DNA of 7,179 nucleotides, taken from the NCBI GenBank assembly GCA_905201175.1, contig CAJKNC010000080.1, positions 1 to 7,179 of the forward strand, read 5' to 3'. The notes under the pieces were generated by a model. It saw only the letters and a list, made by a program, of their open reading frames with translations, was not told the origin of the DNA and searched no databases. The stretch's first letter is position 1, and every line of letters begins with the position of its first letter. Made by a program: the position numbers and the translations under genes. Positions 1-6,371 of the stretch are shown piece by piece. The DNA is from an uncultured Succinatimonas sp. GTDB taxonomy: Bacteria > Pseudomonadota > Gammaproteobacteria > Enterobacterales > Succinivibrionaceae.

Positions 1-49
1 AATTTGTTAATTTTTGTATTTTATACTTATTGATATATATGCTGTTTTA

Positions 50-78
50 TTGACATAAAAATACATAAAGCCAAAAAT
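50..78 (+). promoter_or_regulatory. Weak candidate sigma70 promoter with perfect -35
   Basis: A perfect TTGACA lies at 50-55. At a 17-nt spacing it is followed by AAAAAT (73-78), which matches the TATAAT consensus at four of six positions but lacks both the first and third T. Transcription would start near 85, inside the CRP-like site, so bound CRP would oppose it. In such an AT-rich leader this may be chance. I consider it a secondary or spurious promoter. Confidence 0.2.
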
Positions 79-96
79 TTGATCTCTTTCACAGCT
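75..96 (+). promoter_or_regulatory. CRP (cAMP receptor protein) binding site candidate
   Basis: The core reads TTTGA-N6-TCACA, against the gammaproteobacterial CRP consensus TGTGA-N6-TCACA, and is preceded by AAA. By hand alignment, 16 of 22 positions match the full palindromic consensus, and the only core mismatch is the first G. The centre is at 85.5. A -10 candidate at 114-119 predicts a start at about 126-127, which places CRP at about -41, the class II activator position. This would put the operon under catabolite control, as expected for use of a secondary carbon source. The site is read from sequence; binding and activation are inferred. Confidence 0.6.
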
Positions 97-97
97 T

Positions 98-132
98 TAT
101 AACAATATTTAACTAAAATTAACACTGTTATA
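98..132. repeat. 7-bp inverted repeat around the predicted start
   Basis: TATAACA (98-104) and TGTTATA (126-132) are exact reverse complements separated by 21 nt. The arms flank the -10 candidate, and the right arm covers the predicted transcription start. The arm centres are 28 nt apart. Such spacing could suit a dimeric repressor spanning the promoter, but arms this AT-rich arise easily by chance here, and no regulator gene lies in the window to support it. Confidence 0.2.
114..119 (+). promoter_or_regulatory. Candidate -10 element of the operon promoter
   Basis: TAAAAT matches TATAAT at five of six positions, including the critical second A and last T. It has no good -35 hexamer at 16-18 nt, which is typical of class II CRP-dependent promoters, and the CRP-like site sits where the activator would contact polymerase. 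An alternative is the TG-T-TATATA extended -10 at 126-134. That would put CRP at about -56, a less usual position. Confidence 0.4.
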
Positions 133-161
133 TATTTTTTTACCTAAAAGAGGGCTTTATT

Positions 162-830
162 ATGAAAATTGCGCTGGTATATACCGGTGTTACACCGCAG
201 TTAACCGAACTTGTTGAACGTGAGGTAAAAAAACAATGTGGTGAGTGCGAGCTCATTACTCTAAAAGATCCTTCTATTATTAAGGAAGTGGCCGCAGCTA
301 ACCGAGTAAATACTAATCCTGCCGCAAGATTAGTAACTATGTACATGGAAGCCTGTCAGCAAGGAGCTGATGCAATTTTAAATATATGCTCCTCTGTGGG
401 CGATGTTGCAGACTGCGCCCAGCCAATTGCCAAATATATTGGCGTGCCGATTGTCAGAATCGATGAAGAAATGTGTCGTGAAGCTGTACGTCAAGGCAAA
501 AGGATCGGCGTTATGGCTACTTTAAGCTCTACCTTAAATCCGACCAAAAATACTGTTTTAAGAGTAGCCCGCGAGATGGGTAAAGAAGTTGAAATGGTTG
601 ACGCTTTAGTTGAAGGCGGCTTTGGCTTAGATGAAGAACAATTCAAAGCATTAATGAGTAAATACGCCCAAGAAATTGCTGATAAATGCGATGTCATCTT
701 ATTTGCTCAGGGTTCTATGGCTTACTGTGAAGAAGATATTGCCAAGTTAACTGGTAAAGTCGTTTTATCTTCGCCGCGCTTTGGTGCTATAGATTTGCGC
801 AGAGCCCTGCAGGTTAAAGGTTTGCTCTAG
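162..830 (+). CDS. Asp/Glu racemase-superfamily protein, one-cysteine variant
   Basis: This 222-residue protein has the length and two-domain Rossmann-like pattern of the aspartate/glutamate/hydantoin racemase superfamily. These cytosolic cofactor-free enzymes move or remove a proton (or carboxylate) next to a carboxyl group. The first catalytic cysteine is visible as C76 in NICSSVGD. At the second half-site, where two-cysteine racemases have a GC-x-x-M-type motif, it has FAQGSMAY (181-188), with Gln at 183 in place of cysteine; C189 is close but off register. Racemisation by the usual two-base mechanism is therefore doubtful, and an isomerase, lyase or decarboxylase is equally possible. The start is supported by AAGAGGG at 148-154, 7 nt before ATG. 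As first gene of the operon, 11 nt before the TRAP binding protein, it probably acts on the imported acid or a derivative. Superfamily assignment is secure; the reaction is unknown. Confidence 0.8.
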   Translation: MKIALVYTGVTPQLTELVEREVKKQCGECELITLKDPSIIKEVAAANRVNTNPAARLVTMYMEACQQGADAILNICSSVGDVADCAQPIAKYIGVPIVRIDEEMCREAVRQGKRIGVMATLSSTLNPTKNTVLRVAREMGKEVEMVDALVEGGFGLDEEQFKALMSKYAQEIADKCDVILFAQGSMAYCEEDIAKLTGKVVLSSPRFGAIDLRRALQVKGLL

Positions 831-841
831 GAGAAAATTTC

Positions 842-1864
842 ATGCGTATAAAACTCTTAAGCGCAACAGTTATGCTGTCTGCAGGAATATTAGGAACTGT
901 AGCTCTCACAGGATGTGAAGGCAGTTCTGACGTAACAGTTATCAATTTCTCTCATACTCAAAGTCCCAATTCCTTAACCGACTTAACCGCCATGAAGTTT
1001 AAGGAAATTGTTGAAAAGGCTTCTAACGGCAAAATTGAAGTTCATATTTTCACAAACTGCGGTCTATCCGGAGGAGATTTGACTAAGGCTTTGGAATTAG
1101 TCCAAACAGGCAATATCGATATTCACTCTTGTGCTCCGGCTAATATCGCAAACTATGATCCGCGTTTTTATGCTTTCTGGCTGCCTTTCTTATTCCCAAA
1201 TCAGGAAAGTCTTCTGAAATTCTGCTCAAGTGAAAAAGTACATAAGGAAGTTAATTCATGGTGCAATGCCCTAGAGATGGAGATGCTGGGAATCAATTCT
1301 GCCGGATCCAGACAAATCTCTAATTCTAAAAAAGAAATTAAAAGTCCTAAAGACTTAGAATCCATGAACATTCGCGTTCCTGGAGCTAACGTCTTCATTT
1401 CCCTATACCGCAATTACTTCCATGCAAACCCTACTGCTATGGACTTTTCCGAGGTATATACCTCATTACAGCAGCAGGCTATTGATGGTCAGGAAAATCC
1501 GATTGCCGTATTTGCCTCTTCCAAATTTGATGAAGTACAAAAATACGTAACTCTCTGGGATGGAGTACGAGATACCACAATTTGGGTTATGTCTTCTAAG
1601 ACTTTAGAAGACTTGCCTGATGATAAAGCTCAAATGATCAGAGACGCAGCTACTGAAGCTTTAGCTTGGGGCAACGATTACCTAGCTAAAACTGAAGGCG
1701 ATATTATCGAAAACTTAAGGAAAAAAGGCGTAATTATCACTGAGCTTTCCGATGAGGTTAAAGCTGAATTCCAAGAGCAATGTAAGGGCATCTACACTGA
1801 ATTTGAACCAACCATTGGCAAAGATGTCATTGAACTCTTCACCAAAGGCTATTTAGAGGATTAG
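842..1864 (+). CDS. dctP: TRAP transporter solute-binding protein, DctP family, lipoprotein
   Basis: This is the extracytoplasmic receptor that delivers a small organic acid to the DctQM permease. Its 340 residues are normal for the family. Residues 1-25 form a lipoprotein signal peptide: basic start, hydrophobic core and lipobox LTGC with C25 as the lipidation site, followed by Glu. Family marks are GSRQIS (155-160), IRVPG (177-181), where R178 matches the arginine that salt-bridges the ligand carboxylate, and the DGQENP motif (215-220). R157 is the second expected ligand arginine. A carboxylate ligand is thus well supported; its identity is not readable, but the enzymes downstream suggest a sugar acid or oxo acid. 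The SD AGGAG (829-833) overlaps the preceding stop codon, 8 nt before ATG. Lipid anchoring is less usual than a free periplasmic form in Gram-negative TRAP systems. Confidence 0.93.
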   Translation: MRIKLLSATVMLSAGILGTVALTGCEGSSDVTVINFSHTQSPNSLTDLTAMKFKEIVEKASNGKIEVHIFTNCGLSGGDLTKALELVQTGNIDIHSCAPANIANYDPRFYAFWLPFLFPNQESLLKFCSSEKVHKEVNSWCNALEMEMLGINSAGSRQISNSKKEIKSPKDLESMNIRVPGANVFISLYRNYFHANPTAMDFSEVYTSLQQQAIDGQENPIAVFASSKFDEVQKYVTLWDGVRDTTIWVMSSKTLEDLPDDKAQMIRDAATEALAWGNDYLAKTEGDIIENLRKKGVIITELSDEVKAEFQEQCKGIYTEFEPTIGKDVIELFTKGYLED

Positions 1865-1866
1865 TT

Positions 1867-2349
1867 ATGAAATACTTTTGGGATCATTTTGAAGAGAGCT
1901 TATGCTCCATTGCGCTGATAATCATGTCATTCGTTACTTTTATCAACGTCTTCTCTCGCAAGGTTTCCTTTATTAACCTGTCATTTACTCAGGAATTGGT
2001 TACTACCATGTTTGTATGGGTATGCTGTCTGGCAGCTGCTGCGGCTTTTAAAACCGACTCGCACATGGGATTTTCTTATTTAACAGACAAGCTTAAGGGA
2101 AAGGCCCGCAATATTCAAAGATACACTCGCGTAGTCTTAATTACAATAAATTACCTAATTTGGTTAATTTGGGGTATTGACATGGTTTATCGCCAGGCTC
2201 ATTACCACATGCTAACAGGCGTGCTGGAGATGCCTATTTGGATGATCGGTATTGCTATTCCGCTTTCTGCTGTGCTTTCAATTTTCCGTCTTTGGCAATA
2301 CACCTATAAAGAAGAACACGGAACTGCCAAAAAAGAGGAGTTATTATAA
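1867..2349 (+). CDS. dctQ: TRAP transporter small membrane subunit, DctQ family
   Basis: This is the small integral inner-membrane subunit that pairs with DctM and helps dock the loaded binding protein. Its 160 residues contain four likely membrane helices, at about 12-30, 44-61, 88-107 and 122-142. The family pattern is visible in the segment from Q42-E43 (helix 2 with W51) through the A-rich stretch to H66 at the membrane edge. The C-terminus is charged and cytosolic (KEEHGTAKKEE). It starts 2 nt after dctP, with AGAGGA (1855-1860) 6 nt before ATG and lying inside the end of dctP, so translation is probably coupled. Its stop overlaps the dctM start by one base (TAATG). Family assignment rests on length, topology and position between DctP and DctM, as DctQ sequences are poorly conserved. 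Confidence 0.9.
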   Translation: MKYFWDHFEESLCSIALIIMSFVTFINVFSRKVSFINLSFTQELVTTMFVWVCCLAAAAAFKTDSHMGFSYLTDKLKGKARNIQRYTRVVLITINYLIWLIWGIDMVYRQAHYHMLTGVLEMPIWMIGIAIPLSAVLSIFRLWQYTYKEEHGTAKKEELL

Positions 2350-3614
2350 TGACTGAACTTATTCTGTTTGGCTCTTTAGCCGTGATGATCTTCATCAATA
2401 TTCCTATTGCTTTAGCTTTAGGCTTAGCTTCTATTTTCACTTTATTGTATACAGGCGATCCTTTAGGCGTAGTACCGGCAATGATGCAGGCTACCGTACA
2501 GAAGTTTACGCTGCTTACTATTCCGCTCTTTATTCTAGCTGGCTCTTTAATGGATAAAGGCGGCATTTCCAAACGTTTGATTAATTTAGCAAACTGTTTC
2601 TTCGGAGGTGTTCGCGGCGGTATGGGCTTCGTAGCTGTTGTTGCCGCCATGTTCTTTGCCGCCATTTCCGGATCCGGTACAGCTACTGTTGCTGCTATTG
2701 GTTCTATCTTAATTCCGGCTATGATTAAAGAAGGCTACGATGAAGGCTTCTCTGCCGGTCTGTCTGCAATTTCCGGCTCCTTAGGAACCATCATTCCGCC
2801 ATCCATTACCTTCATCATCTACGGTATGATAACCGGTGAAAGCATTGGCGACCTCTTCTTTGCCGGCATTGTTCCGGGATTAATTTTTGGCTTAATTCTC
2901 TGTGCCTATACTTACTATATTTCCCGTAAAAACAATTGGGGCGGCAAGGGCAAATTAGCTTCAGGGCAGGAAATCTGGAAGACCTTCACCAATGCTTTAT
3001 GGGGCATCATCAGTCCGGTTATAGTTCTAGGCGGTATTTACTCAGGTATCTTGACTCCTACTGAGTCTGCTGCTGTAGCTGTGATTTACAGTTATTTAGT
3101 CGGCGCCTTTATTTATAAAGAGCTTGACTTAAAGAAGCTTTGGCAGGCTTTATTCATTACTGCTAAGACCACAGGCATCATCCTGCTTATCATCATGAAT
3201 GCAGGCATCTTCTCCTGGGTCTTAACTGAGCAAGGCATCGCCGCTTCTTTGACTGAGTTTGCCTTATCCTTAACTCAAGACAAGATTGTAATGCTGCTCA
3301 TCATCAATATTGTCTTCCTGCTTGCAGGCTGCGTGATGGATAATACCTCCGCTCTCTTCATCTTAGTACCTATTGTTATGCCGATTGCTAAGGCTTTAGG
3401 CATTGATATGATCCATCTAGGAGTAATTTTGGTACTCAATCTTTCTATAGGACAGGTAACTCCTCCTGTAGGTCCAAACCTCTACGTGGCTGCCGATATA
3501 GGTAAGATGAAATTTGAGAGAATTATGTCAGGAGTAACACCTTTACTCTTGATGTCTCTAGTTGCTCTTTTAATCATCACCTTTGTACCGTGGTTCTCAC
3601 TGTGCCTCTTGTAA
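2349..3614 (+). CDS. dctM: TRAP transporter large permease subunit, DctM family
   Basis: This large membrane subunit carries out sodium-coupled uptake of the acid presented by DctP. Its 421 residues match the usual DctM length, and hydrophobic segments run throughout. Conserved signatures appear in order: SGSGTATVAAIGSILIP (107-123), GSLGTIIPPSI (143-153), GILTPTESAAVAV (233-245), the DN-rich loop into FILVPIVMPI (331-346) and SIGQVTPPVGPNLYV (366-380). The two pseudo-repeated hairpin regions typical of this ion-transporter fold are both present, so the protein looks intact. AGAGGAG (2334-2340) lies 8 nt before ATG, and the start overlaps the dctQ stop, giving tight coupling for a 1:1 complex. 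It is followed by the longest junction of the operon, 44 nt with a hairpin, which separates transport genes from enzyme genes. Confidence 0.96.
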   Translation: MTELILFGSLAVMIFINIPIALALGLASIFTLLYTGDPLGVVPAMMQATVQKFTLLTIPLFILAGSLMDKGGISKRLINLANCFFGGVRGGMGFVAVVAAMFFAAISGSGTATVAAIGSILIPAMIKEGYDEGFSAGLSAISGSLGTIIPPSITFIIYGMITGESIGDLFFAGIVPGLIFGLILCAYTYYISRKNNWGGKGKLASGQEIWKTFTNALWGIISPVIVLGGIYSGILTPTESAAVAVIYSYLVGAFIYKELDLKKLWQALFITAKTTGIILLIIMNAGIFSWVLTEQGIAASLTEFALSLTQDKIVMLLIINIVFLLAGCVMDNTSALFILVPIVMPIAKALGIDMIHLGVILVLNLSIGQVTPPVGPNLYVAADIGKMKFERIMSGVTPLLLMSLVALLIITFVPWFSLCLL

Positions 3615-3620
3615 AATATT

Positions 3621-3626
3621 AAGGAG
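3621..3626 (+). promoter_or_regulatory. Distant Shine-Dalgarno of the BKACE gene
   Basis: AAGGAG is the only strong SD in the dctM-BKACE junction, yet it ends 32 nt before the ATG at 3659. At every other start in the operon the gap is 6-9 nt. No in-frame start lies between them, because TAA at 3656-3658 is in frame directly before the ATG. A perfect hairpin fills 3627-3651. Folding it leaves 7 nt between SD and ATG, so the SD probably works across the hairpin. Confidence 0.6.
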
Positions 3627-3651
3627 AACGGAGATCTTAAGCATCTCCGTT
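3627..3651 (+). promoter_or_regulatory. 9-bp perfect hairpin between SD and start codon
   Basis: AACGGAGAT (3627-3635) pairs exactly with ATCTCCGTT (3643-3651) around a 7-nt loop, CTTAAGC. The stem directly abuts the AAGGAG and is followed by AATATAA before the ATG. There is no U-run after it, so it is not a standard terminator. Likely roles are shortening the SD-to-ATG distance, tuning enzyme output relative to the transporter, or marking an mRNA processing or stability point. The 5' arm also contains a second GGAG (3630-3633), hidden in the stem and too far from the ATG to be useful. Confidence 0.65.
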
Positions 3652-3658
3652 AATATAA

Positions 3659-4465
3659 ATGAATAATAAAGTATTAATTAATGTAGCTCCTGTTTCAGCC
3701 TCTTGTCATCATATTGATCCTGAAGCTATAGCGGCTGATGTCTTAGAATGCTATAAAGCAGGCGCTGCCATGGTTCATCTGCATGTACGCAAGGAAGACG
3801 GCTCCTTAACTGCTGATACCAGGCTTTTAGAAAAAACTTTAGAGCTTATTCGCAAAGACAGCGACATCATCATTGAGGTCTCAACTGGCGGTATTTCTAA
3901 TCTTACCATTCAGGAACGCTGCGCCCCTGTAGCCCTAGACTTAGTTGAAGCATGTTCATTAAATGTAGGCTCCACAAACTTAGGGCGCGGTGTTTATGTA
4001 AATGCCCCTGAAGATGTCGAATACTGCGTAGAGCAATTATTAGCTCATCACAAGATTCCGGAAGTTGAGACCTTTGAATTAGGTCACACTCACACCATGT
4101 CAAAACTTATGAAAAAGTACGATTTTGTAAAGCCTGTGCTTTTCAGCGTTGTTTTAGGTCATGACGGAGAGTGCCCTGCGACCCCGGAAGCCTTAAAATA
4201 TATGACTTCAATGATTCCTGAAGATGCAGTTTGGGGAATTACTCATTCAGGCCGCAAAGATATGTCCATTATTGCTGCAGCATTAGGTTTAGGCGCTGTA
4301 ACTGTACGAGTAGGCTTTGAGGACAGCAATTACTTAGATCCTAATACTACTGTAAATACTAATGCTCCTTTAGTTGCTAAAACTGCAGCCTTAATTCGTG
4401 CCATGGATAAGGACATTATGACTCCTGATGAGGCACGAGAATTCTTAAAAATTAAAAGGAACTAG
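3659..4465 (+). CDS. Beta-keto acid cleavage enzyme family protein (BKACE, DUF849)
   Basis: This family is best known from 3-keto-5-aminohexanoate cleavage enzyme (Kce) of lysine fermentation. It uses a metal ion to exchange a beta-keto acid with acetyl-CoA, giving acetoacetate and a new acyl-CoA. The 268 residues form one TIM barrel. Visible marks are the metal pair H40 and H42 in VHLHVR, STGG (75-78), NVGSTN (102-107), E140 in the FELGHTH segment, LGHDG (166-170), SGRKD (197-201) and VRVGFEDS (216-223), whose E221 matches the third metal ligand and R217/D222 the catalytic neighbours. The first strand is followed by an unusual ASCHH (14-18) loop, near where substrate specificity is set. Neighbours are a TRAP system and an acid-sugar pathway, not lysine fermentation genes, so the Kce reaction is unlikely. 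Family is confident; substrate unknown, perhaps 3-oxo-tetronate or a related keto acid. Confidence 0.88.
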   Translation: MNNKVLINVAPVSASCHHIDPEAIAADVLECYKAGAAMVHLHVRKEDGSLTADTRLLEKTLELIRKDSDIIIEVSTGGISNLTIQERCAPVALDLVEACSLNVGSTNLGRGVYVNAPEDVEYCVEQLLAHHKIPEVETFELGHTHTMSKLMKKYDFVKPVLFSVVLGHDGECPATPEALKYMTSMIPEDAVWGITHSGRKDMSIIAAALGLGAVTVRVGFEDSNYLDPNTTVNTNAPLVAKTAALIRAMDKDIMTPDEAREFLKIKRN

Positions 4466-4469
4466 ATAA

Positions 4470-5732
4470 ATGCTCAAACTAGGTGTAATTGCAGATGATT
4501 TTACAGGTGCAACTGATATTGCCAGCTTTCTAGTTAAAAATGGCTTAAGCACCATTCAGCTTACAGAGACAGATGAAAATTTAAAAGCCCCTGACGGAAT
4601 TGAGGCTATAGTTATTTCCGGAAAGACTAGATCTTGCGACCCTAAACTTGCTGTTGCAGAATCAATTAAGGCTTTAAATTGGCTTAAATCTCAAGGCTGT
4701 GAACGTTTTTACTTTAAGTACTGCTCAACCTTTGATTCCACTTCCAAAGGCAATATAGGTCCTGTTACTGATGCCTTGATGCATGAATTAGATGTTGATT
4801 TTACAATTATCTCCCCTGCCCTGCCAGTAAACGGCAGAACCGTATATAAAGGGTATTTATTTGTAAATGATGAGCTTTTAAGCGAAAGCGGCATGCGTAA
4901 TCATCCCATTACGCCTATGACTGACAGCAGTCTTGTTCGTCTTATGGAAATGCAGTCTCAAGGTAAATGCGCAGTTATAGACGTTAATATCTTAAAGAAA
5001 GATTGCCAAGAAATTTTGGATTATGCAGACAAGCTTAAGGCTGCAGGCTTTAGCTATGCTGCAGTAGATGCAATTGATGAGGACAATCTCATCAAGCAAG
5101 GAAAAGCTTTTTGCAATTACAAGCTTGTGACCGGCGGATCTGGTCTTGCCATAGGATTAGCTCAGGCCCTTCGTGAAGCTAAAGAAGGCTGCCATGCCAT
5201 GGAACAAGGACGTCCTCAAGGTAAATACGCTGTATGCCTGTCAGGTTCCTGTTCTGTAATGACCAATCGTCAGGTTGCAGCTTATAAGACAAAAGCCGCT
5301 GCTTTAGAAGCTGATGTTGCAGGCATCTTAGAAGGCAAAGAGGAAGAATGCTTAAAAGCTGCGGTTAACTTTGTATTAAGCCATAAAGATGATGATTTAG
5401 CTCCTCTGATCTACGCTACTGCAGATCCTGACAAGCTTCATGCTATCCAAAAACGTTTTGGCATTGAACAATCATCTCACGCTGTAGAGCAGTTTTTTGC
5501 TAAAGTGGCATCAGAGCTAAAAAAAGAAGGCTTTGAGCGCTTTATTGTTGCAGGTGGTGAGACATCCGGAATTGTTACTAAATCATTGGGAGTAAAAGGC
5601 TTTTATATTGGACCTTCAGTTGCACCGGGGGTTCCTTGGGTAAGGTCAGTAAATTCCCCTATATCCTTAGTATTAAAATCAGGCAATTTCGGCAACGAAG
5701 ACTTTTTTGCAATTGCTCAAAAGGAGTATTAA
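4470..5732 (+). CDS. otnK: Four-carbon acid sugar kinase, OtnK-like (DUF1537)
   Basis: DUF1537 kinases phosphorylate sugar acids with ATP; OtnK makes 3-oxo-tetronate 4-phosphate. The 420 residues fit the family. The N-terminal substrate domain carries ADDFTGATD (9-17 region), YCSTFDST (84-91), GNIGP (94-98) and the run from SGMRNH to PMTDSSL (140-155). The C-terminal nucleotide domain carries LSGSCS (257-262), AGGETSG (361-367) and LKSGNFG (402-408). All expected motifs are present, with no break. It starts 4 nt after the BKACE stop, with AAAAGGA (4454-4460) 9 nt upstream, and ends directly against the class II aldolase gene. The otnK-otnC pairing strongly favours 3-oxo-tetronate as substrate over D-threonate (the DtnK/PdxA2 route). 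The related 3-oxo-isoapionate kinase OiaK is a remaining alternative. Cytosolic. Confidence 0.88.
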   Translation: MLKLGVIADDFTGATDIASFLVKNGLSTIQLTETDENLKAPDGIEAIVISGKTRSCDPKLAVAESIKALNWLKSQGCERFYFKYCSTFDSTSKGNIGPVTDALMHELDVDFTIISPALPVNGRTVYKGYLFVNDELLSESGMRNHPITPMTDSSLVRLMEMQSQGKCAVIDVNILKKDCQEILDYADKLKAAGFSYAAVDAIDEDNLIKQGKAFCNYKLVTGGSGLAIGLAQALREAKEGCHAMEQGRPQGKYAVCLSGSCSVMTNRQVAAYKTKAAALEADVAGILEGKEEECLKAAVNFVLSHKDDDLAPLIYATADPDKLHAIQKRFGIEQSSHAVEQFFAKVASELKKEGFERFIVAGGETSGIVTKSLGVKGFYIGPSVAPGVPWVRSVNSPISLVLKSGNFGNEDFFAIAQKEY

Positions 5733-6371
5733 ATGGAAATTTCTCCTCAAGAAATGGCTGTTCGTGAAGATTTTGTAAAAAAAGCCGCTTCTTTATTTCA
5801 ACGTGGTTATGCTACTGGCGCGGCAGGCAATATGTCTTGCCTGACTCCTGACGGTAACCTGATCGCAACCCCTACTGGCTCAAGCTTAGGCAGCTTAGAT
5901 CCGCTAAATCTATCTAAAACTGATTTAGAAGGAAATCTTTTAATGGGACCTAAGCCTACAAAAGAGGTTAAGTTTCATTTGGCCTTAATCAAGGGCCGTA
6001 ATGACGTCAAAGCTGTTGTGCATCTGCACTCTACTTATTGCACTGCTTTGGGATGTCTTAAAAATTTAGACCCCCATAATGTTATTGCTCCCTTTACTCC
6101 CTATGTAGTCATGCGCATGGGAAAGGTAGGCTTAGCTCCTTATTACAAACCAGGAAGTGAGATGCTGTGTAAAGCTGTAGCTGAAATGGCTCCGCTTCAC
6201 AAAGCAATTATTTTAGCTAATCATGGTCCGGTTGTAGGCGGTATTGATTTAAATGCTGCTGTAAACAATATTGAAGAACTTGAAGCTACAGCTAAACTCT
6301 ACTTTATCTTAAATAATAATTCAAAAGAGATCCGTTATCTTACCGATAGCGAGATTGAGGAGCTTTTGTAA
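5733..6371 (+). CDS. otnC: 3-oxo-tetronate 4-phosphate decarboxylase, OtnC-like (class II aldolase fold)
   Basis: OtnC takes the product of OtnK, 3-oxo-tetronate 4-phosphate, and releases CO2 to give dihydroxyacetone phosphate, which enters glycolysis. The 212 residues are a typical class II aldolase/adducin domain related to L-fuculose-phosphate aldolase. Metal ligands are H97 and H99 in VVHLHSTY and H164 in LANHGPVV; E78 in TKEVKFH is the catalytic acid/base. Phosphate-binding elements are GAAGNMS (29-35) and TPTGSS (46-51). Start choice is clear: AAGGAG (5721-5726) lies 6 nt before ATG, and there are no bases between the kinase stop and this start, so translation is coupled. The fold alone would also fit a ribulose- or fuculose-phosphate aldolase or epimerase. 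The kinase before it and isomerase after it make the decarboxylase assignment much more likely. Confidence 0.87.
   Translation: MEISPQEMAVREDFVKKAASLFQRGYATGAAGNMSCLTPDGNLIATPTGSSLGSLDPLNLSKTDLEGNLLMGPKPTKEVKFHLALIKGRNDVKAVVHLHSTYCTALGCLKNLDPHNVIAPFTPYVVMRMGKVGLAPYYKPGSEMLCKAVAEMAPLHKAIILANHGPVVGGIDLNAAVNNIEELEATAKLYFILNNNSKEIRYLTDSEIEELL

Noticed and set aside
22..27. TATACT as a -10 box
   Set aside because: No acceptable -35 lies at proper spacing within the window, and such hexamers are expected often in this AT-rich leader.
140..346. Short minus-strand open frame at the start of the racemase-like gene
   Set aside because: It overlaps the conserved N-terminus of the sense gene and its far end runs into the leader; no supporting ribosome site or recognisable protein.
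2255..2665. Long open frame on the minus strand (136 codons) opposite dctQ and dctM
   Set aside because: Both + strand genes are intact family members; the antisense product is rich in K, P and A from the complementary codons, has no convincing SD and matches no family I know.
3627..3651. The hairpin as an intrinsic terminator between dctM and the BKACE gene
   Set aside because: The stem is followed by AATATAA and a start codon, not a U-run, and the downstream genes have no visible promoter of their own.
3659..4465. Annotation as true 3-keto-5-aminohexanoate cleavage enzyme of lysine fermentation
   Set aside because: No lysine aminomutase, kdd or kal genes are nearby; the neighbours belong to acid-sugar use, and the family is known to be broad in substrate.
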